Shown here piece by piece: positions 1 to 8,396 of a stretch of 64,000 nt of DNA. The stretch's first letter is position 1, and each line of letters begins with the position of its first letter. The stretch is taken from the NCBI RefSeq assembly GCF_022867795.2, contig NZ_CP107006.1:4340001-4404000 (forward strand). The letters are read 5' to 3'. This DNA is from Chitinophaga horti. GTDB lineage: Bacteria; Bacteroidota; Bacteroidia; Chitinophagales; Chitinophagaceae. Position numbers and translations under genes: made by a program. Under the pieces are notes generated by a model that saw only the letters and a program-made list of their open reading frames with translations, was not told the origin of the DNA and did not search any database.

Positions 1-95
1 TTAATGCCGTATGCTGCACCTGCGATCAAAATCGCGATAAATACGATGCGCATCACTAATTTCCCTTTGCGGGGATTTGCATTTGCTGTTTCCAT
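1..95 (-). CDS. Probable HlyD/EmrA-type efflux adaptor, N-terminus only
   Basis: The reverse strand reads an ATG at 95 followed by 31 codons that run off the window edge. The visible part is a short polar, basic stretch (METANANPRKGK) and then the start of a hydrophobic segment (VFIAILIAGAAYG), as in a single-pass inner-membrane anchor. Membrane-fusion proteins of the HlyD/EmrA family begin this way, and a divergent MarR repressor is the usual neighbour of emrA-like operons. The identity rests on that context and on N-terminal architecture only. Any other N-terminally anchored protein is possible. Confidence 0.5.
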   Translation of the reverse strand, partial: METANANPRKGKLVMRIVFIAILIAGAAYGI

Positions 96-132
96 TGTGC
101 TTGAATTATGCTTATGTGTGTGTTTGATAACA

Positions 133-140
133 CAAAAGTA
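133..140 (-). promoter_or_regulatory. Candidate -7 box for the leftward efflux gene
   Basis: On the minus strand these bases read TACTTTTG, matching the Bacteroidota -7 consensus TAnnTTTG. It lies 38 bases upstream of the ATG at 95 and overlaps the first palindrome (138-152), so a bound repressor would cover it. No clear -33 TTTG was found at the usual spacing. Confidence 0.45.
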
Positions 141-152
141 AACCTAGTTTAC
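138..152. promoter_or_regulatory. Palindrome 1, candidate MarR operator
   Basis: GTAAAC-CTA-GTTTAC is a perfect inverted repeat with 6-base arms and a 3-base centre. The size fits a MarR dimer site, it lies between the divergent efflux and MarR genes, and it overlaps the leftward -7 box. Confidence 0.5.
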
Positions 153-153
153 C

Positions 154-178
154 AAATAGTCGCTTTAGTTGACTATTT
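154..178. promoter_or_regulatory. Palindrome 2, candidate MarR operator
   Basis: AAATAGTC and GACTATTT form perfect 8-base arms around a 9-base spacer, two bases after palindrome 1. It sits just upstream of the rightward -7 box at 191-198. A repressor bound here could control both directions, including its own gene. Confidence 0.5.
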
Positions 179-190
179 TTAATCTAATTT

Positions 191-198
191 TAATTTTG
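191..198 (+). promoter_or_regulatory. Candidate -7 box for the MarR gene
   Basis: TAATTTTG matches TAnnTTTG exactly and lies 65 bases upstream of the marR ATG. The expected -33 region falls inside palindrome 2. Confidence 0.45.
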
Positions 199-262
199 TA
201 CGGTAGCGCTATGAATTGTATGTTGCGCACCCAATCGACAAAAACACGTTAAAAGACAGCAT

Positions 263-733
263 ATGGCACCAACTCGTGACGAAAAATTACAGGCAATCAT
301 CTCCCAACGCAGCAGGTCGCTGATAAAGCTGGTAAGCCTTGTGAAGAAAGACATAGAGACCAAACTGATGGACCGCCTCCATTCTATGGGGTACGAAAAC
401 TTCAAGATGGGCGACATGGTTTGCCTGGCGAACGTGCAATTAGACGGTACGATCAATAATGAACTGGCCAAAAAGGCGAAAATCACCAAACAGGCGATGA
501 GTAAGGTGGTGAAAAGCCTGGAAACAGAGGGCTACATCTATACGCGCAAGCACGAAACGGATAATCGCGCGTCAGTCATCTATCTCACCGACCGGGGCAA
601 AGACCTGGCGATTACGGCATTTGAGTGTGTCAGGGAAATACAAGCCGACTATGTAAGCATCATCGGGGAAGATGATTCGGAGAAGCTGCGCGAGATACTG
701 ACGAAGCTGTTAACTAAACTGGATATGTTATAA
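263..733 (+). CDS. MarR-family transcriptional regulator
   Basis: A 156-aa protein of normal MarR length. Residues about 70-125 hold the winged helix-turn-helix: NELAKKAKITKQAMSKVVKSL is the HTH, followed by the wing with KHETDNRASVIYLTDRGK, which carries the D-x-R-x2 motif typical of MarR. N- and C-terminal helices would form the dimer interface. MarR proteins usually repress a neighbouring efflux or detoxification operon and release DNA on binding a small phenolic or lipophilic ligand. The divergent membrane-anchored gene at 1-95 and two palindromes in between fit that arrangement. The ligand cannot be read from sequence. The gene ends 6 bases from the convergent CHAT gene. Confidence 0.9.
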   Translation: MAPTRDEKLQAIISQRSRSLIKLVSLVKKDIETKLMDRLHSMGYENFKMGDMVCLANVQLDGTINNELAKKAKITKQAMSKVVKSLETEGYIYTRKHETDNRASVIYLTDRGKDLAITAFECVREIQADYVSIIGEDDSEKLREILTKLLTKLDML

Positions 734-739
734 GCATCC

Positions 740-3406
740 TTAATTGTCCGCATACCGCTGCCGGTAAAATACATACCACCACGTCAGCCCACCCGCCAAC
801 AGCGATAACAACAGGGCCTCCAGCCAGTACATCCATTTTGAATTATTTTTTGCAACGATGATCGCCACGGGATGATGGTGGCCTGCATAGGTTAGCGAAG
901 CCCAGTAGTACGGCAGCTTTAACAACTGATTATCGTGTGCAGATCGCAACCAGTCTTTCTTTGCATCATGTAACGCAGCCAACGGACTTTCCGCATGTTG
1001 CAGGTGGCGATAAAATGTACCGGTAATACCCGCTGCAGCTGCATCATGTACATTCCATAAACCGGCCACGATACCACCCGCACCGGATGCTGCGAATTCT
1101 CTCGCCAGACTGATAATCCCCTCCCCTTCCGCCAGCATCCCGTCGCCTGTCCGGCACGCACTCAATACAACCAGGCGGGGATGAAACTGTAATCCATACA
1201 ACTCGAATAGGAAAAACTGTCCGTCCGCCAACTCCAGCAACGGTAAATCCTGTTTACCCTGCAACGCTGCGTGCGTTCCCAAATGTAATACTGCCGCCGA
1301 TGCAAAAGCCTTGCGCAAGTTAGCCAGCGACGCTTCCTTTTCACGGAAGAACTGTCCGCCGACGGCCGCACTTACCGCCTCATATTCCTTTTGCACGGCC
1401 GGAATAGGCGGCCGCCCGGCTGTGCCCTGGGCGATAAAAAAGCCTGTCAGGTTAGCCTGTTGGGGCGCTGGCTGTTGTTGCTGCTGCAACCAGGTTTCCA
1501 GGGAGTATGCCAGGCCAATAGGCGCGTGGTGCAGCAGGTAGGGCCAGCGTGCAATGTTGGGCGAATAGATGGAATCGGTTACCAGCGCATCGAAAGGTAA
1601 ATAACCTAACCATCCGTCCGGCACTACGAGACAGCGTTTGCCTGTTACGGGCCGCTGCCAGAGTTGCTGATACAAACGCCATGCAGCCTGATAATAATCC
1701 GATGGCACATTGATCATTGCCTGCGGGCCATTTCGGAAATAAGTGGACACGAAATCCTTTACCTGTCGCTGTATTACCGCCCCACTATCCAGCCGCTGCA
1801 CGCGATGTATTCCTTTGCGATCAAGATCAATGATAAAAATATAGCGCTCGCCGGCAAAGAACGACTTCACGGCGGTTCCTTCCGGCAGTTGTGAAAACAC
1901 ATCCTGCCTGGACCGCTGGTAAAGCATCGGGTATTTCACTTTCAGCTTTTCCTGTAGCAGGGACAACTCGTACGCCACTTCTTTCGCTTCCGATTTGGCC
2001 GCCTGCCCCGCCAACGCCGCCTCGCGCTCGTAATACGCCATTGCCTGCATCAAACGCCGCTGCCGCGCGAGCAATGAGTCGCTTGATTGTAACCGGCTAT
2101 ATTGGAGGTTCGTCCACAATTCCTCCATCAGGGTTTGCGACTTGCTCATTTCTGAAATGTCGAGCAGCGTATGCGCGTATTGGTTGTTGCCGGTACTGTT
2201 GTACAAGTCGTACGCCAGCTCCATCGCCGTTTCGGCCAGTATACGGCTTTGCTGCTGATGCAACATACGGGTGCTACGACTGAAGAACTCGCGGCGCAGT
2301 TTACGTTCCACCGCAAACGTAAGCAGCAGGTATTGCAACGCCTGTTGTTTATCGCCTTGTTCTACCAGTGCCCGGGCTTTTCCCTCCAGCGCATCTATCA
2401 ACATAAATTCACCATACAGGCTGGATGAATCGGGCAGCTGACTGTTTTTATAACCCGGCAGCATTAAGCCCAACGCCTGCTCAAACTGGCGCACAGCCAC
2501 GGCCGGCTGCTTCATCTGTAAATAAATATTCCCGGCTTTTACCAGCAACCTGGCGCGCTCCCGTTTGCGACCGGCATCCAACACATACAGCGCCTGGCGA
2601 TAAGCGCGTAAGGCCTCCTGTGGTCGCTGATCGGTGGCAGCTACATTGCCTGCCACCTGGCTGGCGGAACTGAGCCAGTAATGCGTGTTCTCTTCTTTAC
2701 GGGCGTTGCTTAATATGCTGATGGCTTTCTTTACATGATAACGGGCACTGTCCTGCTGTTTGGTTTCGTGGTATACATCGGCCAGCGTTGCGTGTAGAAG
2801 ACCGGCAATGCTGCTGCCGGGCGGCGCGCTTTGCAATCCCGACCATGCATATCGTTTCGCCTCGTCAAATTGTTCCAGCATTTGCGCAGCAACGGCCAGG
2901 TTACTACAGGCACCGGCAATGGCACGGGCATCATTCCGTTCGCGAGCAATACGTAAACTCTTGTCATGAATAAACTGCGCACGTTCATAATCACCCAGTC
3001 GGGTGTAATTATTACCGAGCGGCATCAGTACAAACTCCAACACATCGGTGTCAGGCACCGGATCATCATAATAGTAACGGTACGCAGCTTCGTAAGCCTG
3101 TATAGAAGGGATGATGTGACCTGTGTACAATTGATAATAGCCCTGGTAAGTGTGCAAGTCCAGCCAGGCGAGGCGTTCGTGGTTGTTGCGGGGGAATCGC
3201 CAGGCGGCTGACTGCGTTGCCATCAGGAAAGTAAGACGATGCGCGGGATCTTCTGCGGCATAATCCATGCGGGCATAGAGCCACTCCTCGAGGTTATCGG
3301 CCTGTTGCAGTTTACGCAGAACAGAAGTATCCTGCGCAAATAACGCATTCGCGTATACGCAGCACAGCCAGGTCATAACGTACCGTAAACAGGGATGGAT
3401 ATGCAT
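740..3406 (-). CDS. Exported TPR-CHAT domain protein (caspase-like)
   Basis: An 888-aa protein in three parts. Residues 1-24 are a signal peptide ending AYANALFAQ-like. Roughly 60-480 are TPR-type helical repeats with motifs such as LGNNYTRLGDYERAQ and AGNIYLQMKQPAVAVRQFEQAL. About 590-850 form a CHAT domain, a clan CD caspase/separase-like peptidase fold. The predicted catalytic pair is intact: His712 in HLGTHA and Cys751 in LSACRTGDG. Residues about 858-880 are a transmembrane helix with a short basic tail, so the peptidase would face the periplasm. CHAT peptidases elsewhere cleave gasdermins or CRISPR-associated targets; the substrate here is unknown. Downstream of the PKD gene in the same direction (44-base gap), it lies opposite an ECF sigma/TPR pair, which suggests regulated proteolysis or stress signalling. 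That role is inference. Confidence 0.88.
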   Translation of the reverse strand: MHIHPCLRYVMTWLCCVYANALFAQDTSVLRKLQQADNLEEWLYARMDYAAEDPAHRLTFLMATQSAAWRFPRNNHERLAWLDLHTYQGYYQLYTGHIIPSIQAYEAAYRYYYDDPVPDTDVLEFVLMPLGNNYTRLGDYERAQFIHDKSLRIARERNDARAIAGACSNLAVAAQMLEQFDEAKRYAWSGLQSAPPGSSIAGLLHATLADVYHETKQQDSARYHVKKAISILSNARKEENTHYWLSSASQVAGNVAATDQRPQEALRAYRQALYVLDAGRKRERARLLVKAGNIYLQMKQPAVAVRQFEQALGLMLPGYKNSQLPDSSSLYGEFMLIDALEGKARALVEQGDKQQALQYLLLTFAVERKLRREFFSRSTRMLHQQQSRILAETAMELAYDLYNSTGNNQYAHTLLDISEMSKSQTLMEELWTNLQYSRLQSSDSLLARQRRLMQAMAYYEREAALAGQAAKSEAKEVAYELSLLQEKLKVKYPMLYQRSRQDVFSQLPEGTAVKSFFAGERYIFIIDLDRKGIHRVQRLDSGAVIQRQVKDFVSTYFRNGPQAMINVPSDYYQAAWRLYQQLWQRPVTGKRCLVVPDGWLGYLPFDALVTDSIYSPNIARWPYLLHHAPIGLAYSLETWLQQQQQPAPQQANLTGFFIAQGTAGRPPIPAVQKEYEAVSAAVGGQFFREKEASLANLRKAFASAAVLHLGTHAALQGKQDLPLLELADGQFFLFELYGLQFHPRLVVLSACRTGDGMLAEGEGIISLAREFAASGAGGIVAGLWNVHDAAAAGITGTFYRHLQHAESPLAALHDAKKDWLRSAHDNQLLKLPYYWASLTYAGHHHPVAIIVAKNNSKWMYWLEALLLSLLAGGLTWWYVFYRQRYADN

Positions 3407-3450
3407 TTATTGATCTTTAACCCGCCGGACAGGCACCAGGTTAAAGATAA

Positions 3451-5442
3451 CTAAAATCTCCAGGTTGCATAGAGGAACAGGTACTTGCTTGACCCTTCCA
3501 GGTAATGATAGTAACGTACTCCCAACGCCGGGCCTACGCGGGCCATGCCTAAGTTAACATCTGCGAACAACGCACTGTTAAAGGCCTCGAACCGTTGTTT
3601 GGTAGCGGGTTTCTCACTTTCCAGTGTAACTTTCCTGGGATCGGCCGTGCCTAACTCTGCGAGTTCGATCTCGTCACGATCATAGGTTTTACCAAAGGCG
3701 GTGATGCTGCACGAGGCACCTGCGCCCACACCAATGAAACGATTCACGTTGTAACGCAGATGCACCGGCACCACGTCCAGCAACAAAGCCGAGCTAACGG
3801 CATAGGTACTGCGCGAGGTAATGAGATAACGTGTTTGACCGATGGAGGTATCGCGTTGCAGGTCCGATCTGCGGGTAAGCGTTTCAGACCGTTGGCGGAC
3901 ATTAAAATAGATTTCCGGTTGCAGGTAAAACCGCCAGGGGGAATAGGTAGATAAGGCTGCACCCAACACCAGGTCCCTCGTATTGGCAGCGGCCGAATCT
4001 TTTGGATATCCGATACGATAACCGGCAATACCGATCGCGGACAGGCCCGGCTGCCAGCGACCGACAGACTTATTGGTGATAACAGGTTCGTTCTTGTCAA
4101 ACACGATACTGGCCTGGCTTTTAAACGGCAGCTTCTGTATGTCCTTCAGAAAACGGATGCGATATTTTACAAAGCCTTTCGTACTATCGTCTTCATTCAC
4201 GCCCTCCTGTTGCATGCCCGGCAGGTAGATATTCCGGAACACAAAGAATACGCTGTCGCGACGAATGATGGTGTCCAGGCAACTCTGTCCCGCATACGCA
4301 CTGTCACACATCACACATTTTGGCGAAAAGTCGGTTACTTCCAGCGTAGCAGCATCCAGCCGCGAAGGGATGGTGACGCCGATCTTTACCATACTGGCCG
4401 GACCTTTACCCGTGTTCTGAAACTCCACATGGTAATTGAGTTGCTTACTCTTTTTCACGAAACGGTAATTCAGCAACTTGTTGCGCAAACGCATGCGGTT
4501 AGGGTCATGAGAGGCGACGATCTGCATTTCCATATCGAACTTTTCCAGCGGCAGGGCGATGTCATCAGGTACAAAGATGGCGCTGATCGTTACTGTCGCA
4601 TTGGTGTCCTTAATCATTTCGGGTGTGGTGCGCAAGGTGAGGAAGAGGAATTGTTCCTGCTCACTTTGAAGATCGTCGAACCGCCACGCTGCCTGTTCGC
4701 GAAACAGCGACTGCGTTTCGGCCAGCAGGGTCGTGAAAGCGGTCTTCCGGCTGGGATCTATGTACACAGCAGGCGATGGACCACGCGTCGCGTACACCTC
4801 CTGCTGCTCCAGCTCCTGCGCCGGCAGCATGGTCAGCATTTCATCGATGGTGGTCCTCTTTTCCCGGTGATAGGTACGCGCATCTTCCAGTTTAAAATTA
4901 TCTTTCTTAAACTGCTTCTCATTATAAAACACCAGCAAAGAGCCGCTGGCTTTGGTGGCACCCGGATTACGATAACCGAGTACCGCCACCATATCCTCAC
5001 CCGGCCGGGGCATACGATTGATTTTCATGTCCAGCACGCCACCGTTTTTAAAGAACCCCGATCCGCGCCACGCATCTGCCGTTACGGCTTTTGTTTTCAC
5101 TTTTACGCGGCGCGGCTTACTGGTAGGCGGCCTGCCATCGTCATAATTATTCGTGGCCCACAGGCGCAGGTCATAGTCGCCGGTGTCTTTATAAATATGT
5201 ACCGGGTCTTTTTCAAAGCTGAAAGTTCCATCCCCAAATTCCCAGAAGTAAGTATAGAACGGATCCGGTGCACCCGCTATCTTCCTGAGCGGACGCAATT
5301 CTGCACGCAGGCTGGTTTTATTGCCGGACTGGTCAACGTGAACAGTAGCAGGCAGGGTGTCACTTGCCAATTGTGCAAATGCTGCCTGGTAAAGGCCACA
5401 GGATATGAGGAGGGATAAAACTGCAAAGAAGCGGTATGACAT
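3451..5442 (-). CDS. PKD-domain, probable outer-membrane barrel protein
   Basis: A 663-aa protein with a signal peptide (residues 1-23, ending AAFAQ). Residues about 55-110 are a PKD fold, shown by YTYFWEFGDGTFSFEKDPVHIY followed by DTGDYDLRLWATN. A middle section of about 300 residues looks like beta-sandwich repeats and contains a CVMC pair and a nearby Cys. The last 180 residues have alternating aromatic strands and end in ATWRF, the terminal Phe typical of outer-membrane barrels. I do not recognise a named family for the whole protein. It may be a surface sensor or adhesin. It is transcribed just before the CHAT gene (44-base gap) and probably with it. Confidence 0.72.
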   Translation of the reverse strand: MSYRFFAVLSLLISCGLYQAAFAQLASDTLPATVHVDQSGNKTSLRAELRPLRKIAGAPDPFYTYFWEFGDGTFSFEKDPVHIYKDTGDYDLRLWATNNYDDGRPPTSKPRRVKVKTKAVTADAWRGSGFFKNGGVLDMKINRMPRPGEDMVAVLGYRNPGATKASGSLLVFYNEKQFKKDNFKLEDARTYHREKRTTIDEMLTMLPAQELEQQEVYATRGPSPAVYIDPSRKTAFTTLLAETQSLFREQAAWRFDDLQSEQEQFLFLTLRTTPEMIKDTNATVTISAIFVPDDIALPLEKFDMEMQIVASHDPNRMRLRNKLLNYRFVKKSKQLNYHVEFQNTGKGPASMVKIGVTIPSRLDAATLEVTDFSPKCVMCDSAYAGQSCLDTIIRRDSVFFVFRNIYLPGMQQEGVNEDDSTKGFVKYRIRFLKDIQKLPFKSQASIVFDKNEPVITNKSVGRWQPGLSAIGIAGYRIGYPKDSAAANTRDLVLGAALSTYSPWRFYLQPEIYFNVRQRSETLTRRSDLQRDTSIGQTRYLITSRSTYAVSSALLLDVVPVHLRYNVNRFIGVGAGASCSITAFGKTYDRDEIELAELGTADPRKVTLESEKPATKQRFEAFNSALFADVNLGMARVGPALGVRYYHYLEGSSKYLFLYATWRF

Positions 5443-5499
5443 ACTGCCAGGGATTTGAAGTAAAATAATACATTTCCGGCACTCACCCTTTTTTCAAAA

Positions 5500-5531
5500 C
5501 AGGAAATACCGGCCATAAGCCGGTGCTCCTG
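5500..5531. other. Imperfect hairpin upstream of the PKD gene
   Basis: CAGGA (5500-5504) and TCCTG (5527-5531) enclose an inner stem ACCGGC (5508-5513) / GCCGGT (5519-5524) with a 5-base loop. Read leftward it lies just after the 27-aa ORF and before the PKD gene. It could be a weak terminator or a leader structure; there is no long T-run. Confidence 0.3.
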
Positions 5532-5553
5532 TCGGTATAACGGTTAATAAAAG

Positions 5554-5637
5554 TCAGTTGCTCACTTTACGCCGAATGATGTTCAACGCCAGCAACAACA
5601 GGATACAACTCATGAAAGTAAAGCCAATCAGTTCCAT
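5554..5637 (-). CDS. 27-residue predicted membrane peptide
   Basis: The minus strand has an ATG at 5637 and a TGA at 5554-5556 giving 27 residues. It starts MELIGFTF, continues as a hydrophobic helix (SCILLLLALNII) and ends with a basic RRK cluster. That is one transmembrane segment with a cytoplasmic basic tail by the positive-inside rule. It lies in the divergent gap between the PKD gene and the ECF sigma gene, facing the PKD/CHAT pair. Translation is not proven; short hydrophobic ORFs can arise by chance, but the clean start-helix-charge layout is suggestive. Confidence 0.35.
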   Translation of the reverse strand: MELIGFTFMSCILLLLALNIIRRKVSN

Positions 5638-5741
5638 ATCCGAAAATGTTTGTTACCTGGTTATATCAACGGACGCCGGCAAATGTTACCCTCACTTTTA
5701 TAAAAAAGGTTTTAATATCTTTATCGGATAGCTATCTGCCG

Positions 5742-6323
5742 ATGTCAGTACCCAAACATATTCATGAAGACCAGCGTTACCTGCAGGCGCTCATCGACAA
5801 TGACACGCAGGTGATTGGTGAAATATACCGGCGTTTCTCTCACCGGGTTAAACAGTTTATCTTACAAAACAACGGCTCGGCCGACGATGCGGCCGACATC
5901 TTCCAGGAAGCGCTGGTAGACGTCTACAACCAGGCGCGGTTTAAAGGCCTGCAGCTTACATGCCCTTTTGAACCTTTTCTATTATTGATCTGTAAAAGAA
6001 AATGGCTTAATGAGCTGAAGAAAAACGGGCGTAAGGGGGTAACAATTGATATTGACGAGCGATTTAATATCGGTGAAGATACTTTCCGGCAGGCCGAACT
6101 TTCCTGGGCAGAAGGCGAAAAGGCGAAGCTGTTCCGCACGATGTTTGCTAAGTTGGGTAAACGTTGCCAGGAGATAATTCGCTCGTCGCTGGACAATAAA
6201 CCGCAGGAGGAAGTGGCTACCGCATTAGGCGTTACTTATGGCTACCTGCGCAAAAAGAAGTCGGAAATGGCGATGCTTATCGCTTCCATCAATGATAATC
6301 TTTCTAAATGGGGATTGAAATGA
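5742..6323 (+). CDS. ECF-type RNA polymerase sigma factor
   Basis: 193 residues from the ATG at 5742. The frame is open further upstream (an ATG at 5646), but that extension lacks sigma-like sequence, and ECF factors start close to MSVPKHIHEDQRYLQALI. Region 2 is visible in IYRRFSHRVKQF and ADDAADIFQEALVDVYNQA, and region 4 in CQEIIRSSLDNKPQEEVATALGVTYGYLRKKK, where the last helix is the -35 recognition helix. The stop overlaps the next gene by ATGA, a coupling typical of sigma/anti-sigma pairs. It probably directs transcription of this locus, including the divergent PKD/CHAT operon. That regulon is inferred. Confidence 0.85.
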   Translation: MSVPKHIHEDQRYLQALIDNDTQVIGEIYRRFSHRVKQFILQNNGSADDAADIFQEALVDVYNQARFKGLQLTCPFEPFLLLICKRKWLNELKKNGRKGVTIDIDERFNIGEDTFRQAELSWAEGEKAKLFRTMFAKLGKRCQEIIRSSLDNKPQEEVATALGVTYGYLRKKKSEMAMLIASINDNLSKWGLK

Positions 6324-7048
6324 ATGCTTTTGATCATGAACTGATAGACCGCTACCTGCGCGGTGAGCTTACCGGAGAGGTGCTGCGCGAGTTTAAGCAA
6401 AGATTGGCGACTGACGCCAACCTTCGCAGGGCGATGGATACACAACAACAGGTGGAAGCATCACTTCGTTATGAACTGCATCCCGATCAGCAGCAACGTG
6501 CCTTTCAGCAAACGCTGGAAGAAAACCGCAGTCACATCACCACCCCGATGAGGAAGCACTCCCGCAGTGTACCGAAGTTTGTCATTGCTGCCGCAGCCAT
6601 TGCGGCAATGGTTGCGGGCACTTTGTTCCTCGCTCCATGGGAAAAGGATCTCTATCGTCAGTACTCCGGCATTACGATGACCTCCCCAGCTGAACGCGGA
6701 CAAAACGACCAGGCCGACTTGGTACAGGCCGCCGACCTATTCAACGATAAATCCTACCCCGCCGCTATTACGATCTTAGGCAAAGCGCTCGTCAGCGATT
6801 CTGCCAACGCGTACGCCCGCTTTTATCGTGGTGTGGCCTTGCTCGAAAGCGGCCAGCTACCCGAAGCCCGCACGGACTTGCAAAAGATTTACGAAGGCAA
6901 TTCCCTCTTTAAATACGACGCCGCCTTTTACCTGGCACTCACGTACCTGAAGGATGATCAACCGGAGCTTTGCCGCCAATGGCTGCAAAAGATACCGGAG
7001 GATGCAGCCAATTATGAAAAGGCGCAACATCTGCTTAAAGATTTGTAG
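6320..7048 (+). CDS. Membrane TPR protein, probable anti-sigma partner
   Basis: 242 residues from the ATG at 6320, which overlaps the sigma stop (ATGA). Residues 1-75 are a helical cytoplasmic domain beginning DHELIDRYLRGELTGEVLREF, the length-and-charge pattern of Bacteroidota anti-sigma N-termini. Residues 86-105 are one transmembrane helix (VIAAAAIAAMVAGTLFLA). From about 125 on are TPR-like repeats (AADLFNDKSYPAAITILGKAL, ARFYRGVALLESGQLPEA) in the periplasm. This topology suits a factor that holds the sigma protein at the membrane and senses periplasmic partners through TPRs. The 3' end overlaps the convergent GH144-like gene by 14 bases. No FecR domain is present, so the anti-sigma role rests on coupling and topology. 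Confidence 0.7.
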   Translation: MNAFDHELIDRYLRGELTGEVLREFKQRLATDANLRRAMDTQQQVEASLRYELHPDQQQRAFQQTLEENRSHITTPMRKHSRSVPKFVIAAAAIAAMVAGTLFLAPWEKDLYRQYSGITMTSPAERGQNDQADLVQAADLFNDKSYPAAITILGKALVSDSANAYARFYRGVALLESGQLPEARTDLQKIYEGNSLFKYDAAFYLALTYLKDDQPELCRQWLQKIPEDAANYEKAQHLLKDL

Positions 7049-8336
7049 GGAGCGCGGGAGAAGTAAAGCCTAACCGCTTCAGGCCGCGTTGCACATCAGG
7101 CGTGGCCATGAACAACTTCCATAACAACCCGCTGCGATAATTTTCGATCATGACAACGATCGGCCCCTGGTCGATGGCGAGGTATTGTGTATCGTACCAG
7201 TTGTGCGTTTCCGAAAAGGCGTCGTAGAAACCATATGGCCCCCATATCTTATCGCCCAGTTTATGGTAGAAGTGTTTTAACGCCTGCATCGAATACTCGG
7301 GTGTATATGGAAAAGCAGAAAGTGCAGCCGTTGGCGTGATAACACCCAGATCATTCGTCGGCGAATGTGCATTGTAGAACTCATGGTTATCACTGGCCGT
7401 CAGCCCCCAGCAATCGGCGCCGTAGCCTTTAAACTTCTTTGGATTTTCTACGCAATACTGCCGGTTAATCAATGTATGATTCCGGTTCTGCTCCCAGTAA
7501 TCCGCATATTGATCTTTTAACCCACGCGGATCAAGCCCGAGAAAGGAATAATGCGTAAAAAATAACGGTCCGCCGTAATCGAAGCCCAGCGGCAGTTTGA
7601 TGCCGTAGAAAGACTTTCCGTTGTAAAAGAAATTACTCATTGCCCAGCCACGATGATACGCATTTGGCGAGATGGAAAAATTAGGAGAAGATGCCGCGAG
7701 TACATAAGCGATCAGGCACTCGTTATAACCTTTGATCTGGTGGTTCATGGCCCAGCCGTTGTTAGGCGACCAATGCCAGTACAGCACATCCTGACCGTCG
7801 CGGGTATACCAGTTCCATTCGGCATCGTTCCACAACCAGGTAATACGGCTGCGCAGCTCTTCTTCTTTCGGCGTCTTACGGTCGAAATACTGCCTTACGG
7901 TTAACAGCCCCTGGAACATGAACGCGGACTCCACCACATCGCCGCCGTCGTCTTTGCGGCCAAAAGGCACGGTTTGACCGGTAGCACCATTCAACCAATG
8001 CGGCCAGATGCCGTGGTAATGATTTGCTTTTTCCAGGAACTTCACAATTTTCAGCAGTCTGTCCAGCCCCTGCTCACGGGTGATGAACTTACGCTCTATG
8101 CCTACAAGGATGGCCATCACCCCAAAGCCGGAACCACCGATGGTCACCACTTCGGGCGTAACGGTACGCTCCGGTGCCAGCCCGGATACGGGATGCGCAA
8201 ACTTCCAGAAGTAATCGAACGTACGTTGCTGCACCAGTGTTAGTAAAGCGGAATCGCTCAGGTTCGTGGGGCGCTTTTGCGAAAAAGTAGTGACCGTGCC
8301 GAGCAGCAATAAAGCCGTCAAAATATATCTGATCAT
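7035..8336 (-). CDS. GH144-like glucanase (glycoamylase-fold, PF10091)
   Basis: 433 residues with a signal peptide (1-19, ending TTFSQ). The mature protein has the (alpha/alpha)6 glycoamylase-type sequence: RTFDYFWKFAHPVSGLAPER at the start, GGSGFGVMAILVGIER, a WHWSPNNGWAMNHQIKGYNE block, GADCWGLTASDN, and AFSETHNWYDTQYLAIDQGP near the end. Proteins of this family in GH144 include an endo-beta-1,2-glucanase characterised from Chitinophaga pinensis, and GH144 members usually sit in SusC/SusD loci. Here it is the third gene of a SusC-SusD operon (60-base gap from susD). Beta-1,2-glucan (sophoran) is therefore the leading substrate guess, but related PF10091 proteins with other specificities exist. 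Confidence 0.75.
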   Translation of the reverse strand: MIRYILTALLLLGTVTTFSQKRPTNLSDSALLTLVQQRTFDYFWKFAHPVSGLAPERTVTPEVVTIGGSGFGVMAILVGIERKFITREQGLDRLLKIVKFLEKANHYHGIWPHWLNGATGQTVPFGRKDDGGDVVESAFMFQGLLTVRQYFDRKTPKEEELRSRITWLWNDAEWNWYTRDGQDVLYWHWSPNNGWAMNHQIKGYNECLIAYVLAASSPNFSISPNAYHRGWAMSNFFYNGKSFYGIKLPLGFDYGGPLFFTHYSFLGLDPRGLKDQYADYWEQNRNHTLINRQYCVENPKKFKGYGADCWGLTASDNHEFYNAHSPTNDLGVITPTAALSAFPYTPEYSMQALKHFYHKLGDKIWGPYGFYDAFSETHNWYDTQYLAIDQGPIVVMIENYRSGLLWKLFMATPDVQRGLKRLGFTSPALPTNL

Positions 8337-8396
8337 ATTGTATCGTCAAAAAAAGTAAAAAAGGCAGCCCGGCAACTACCTGGCTGCCACTAAAAA

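Noticed and set aside
4210..5418. 402-codon open frame on the plus strand
   Set aside because: It lies wholly antisense to the PKD gene, is rich in His/Arg/Phe without a domain, and has no start signals; it is a codon-bias shadow.
5646..5741. Longer start for the ECF sigma factor
   Set aside because: The 32 extra residues are not sigma-like and cover the likely promoter; the ATG at 5742 gives the normal length.
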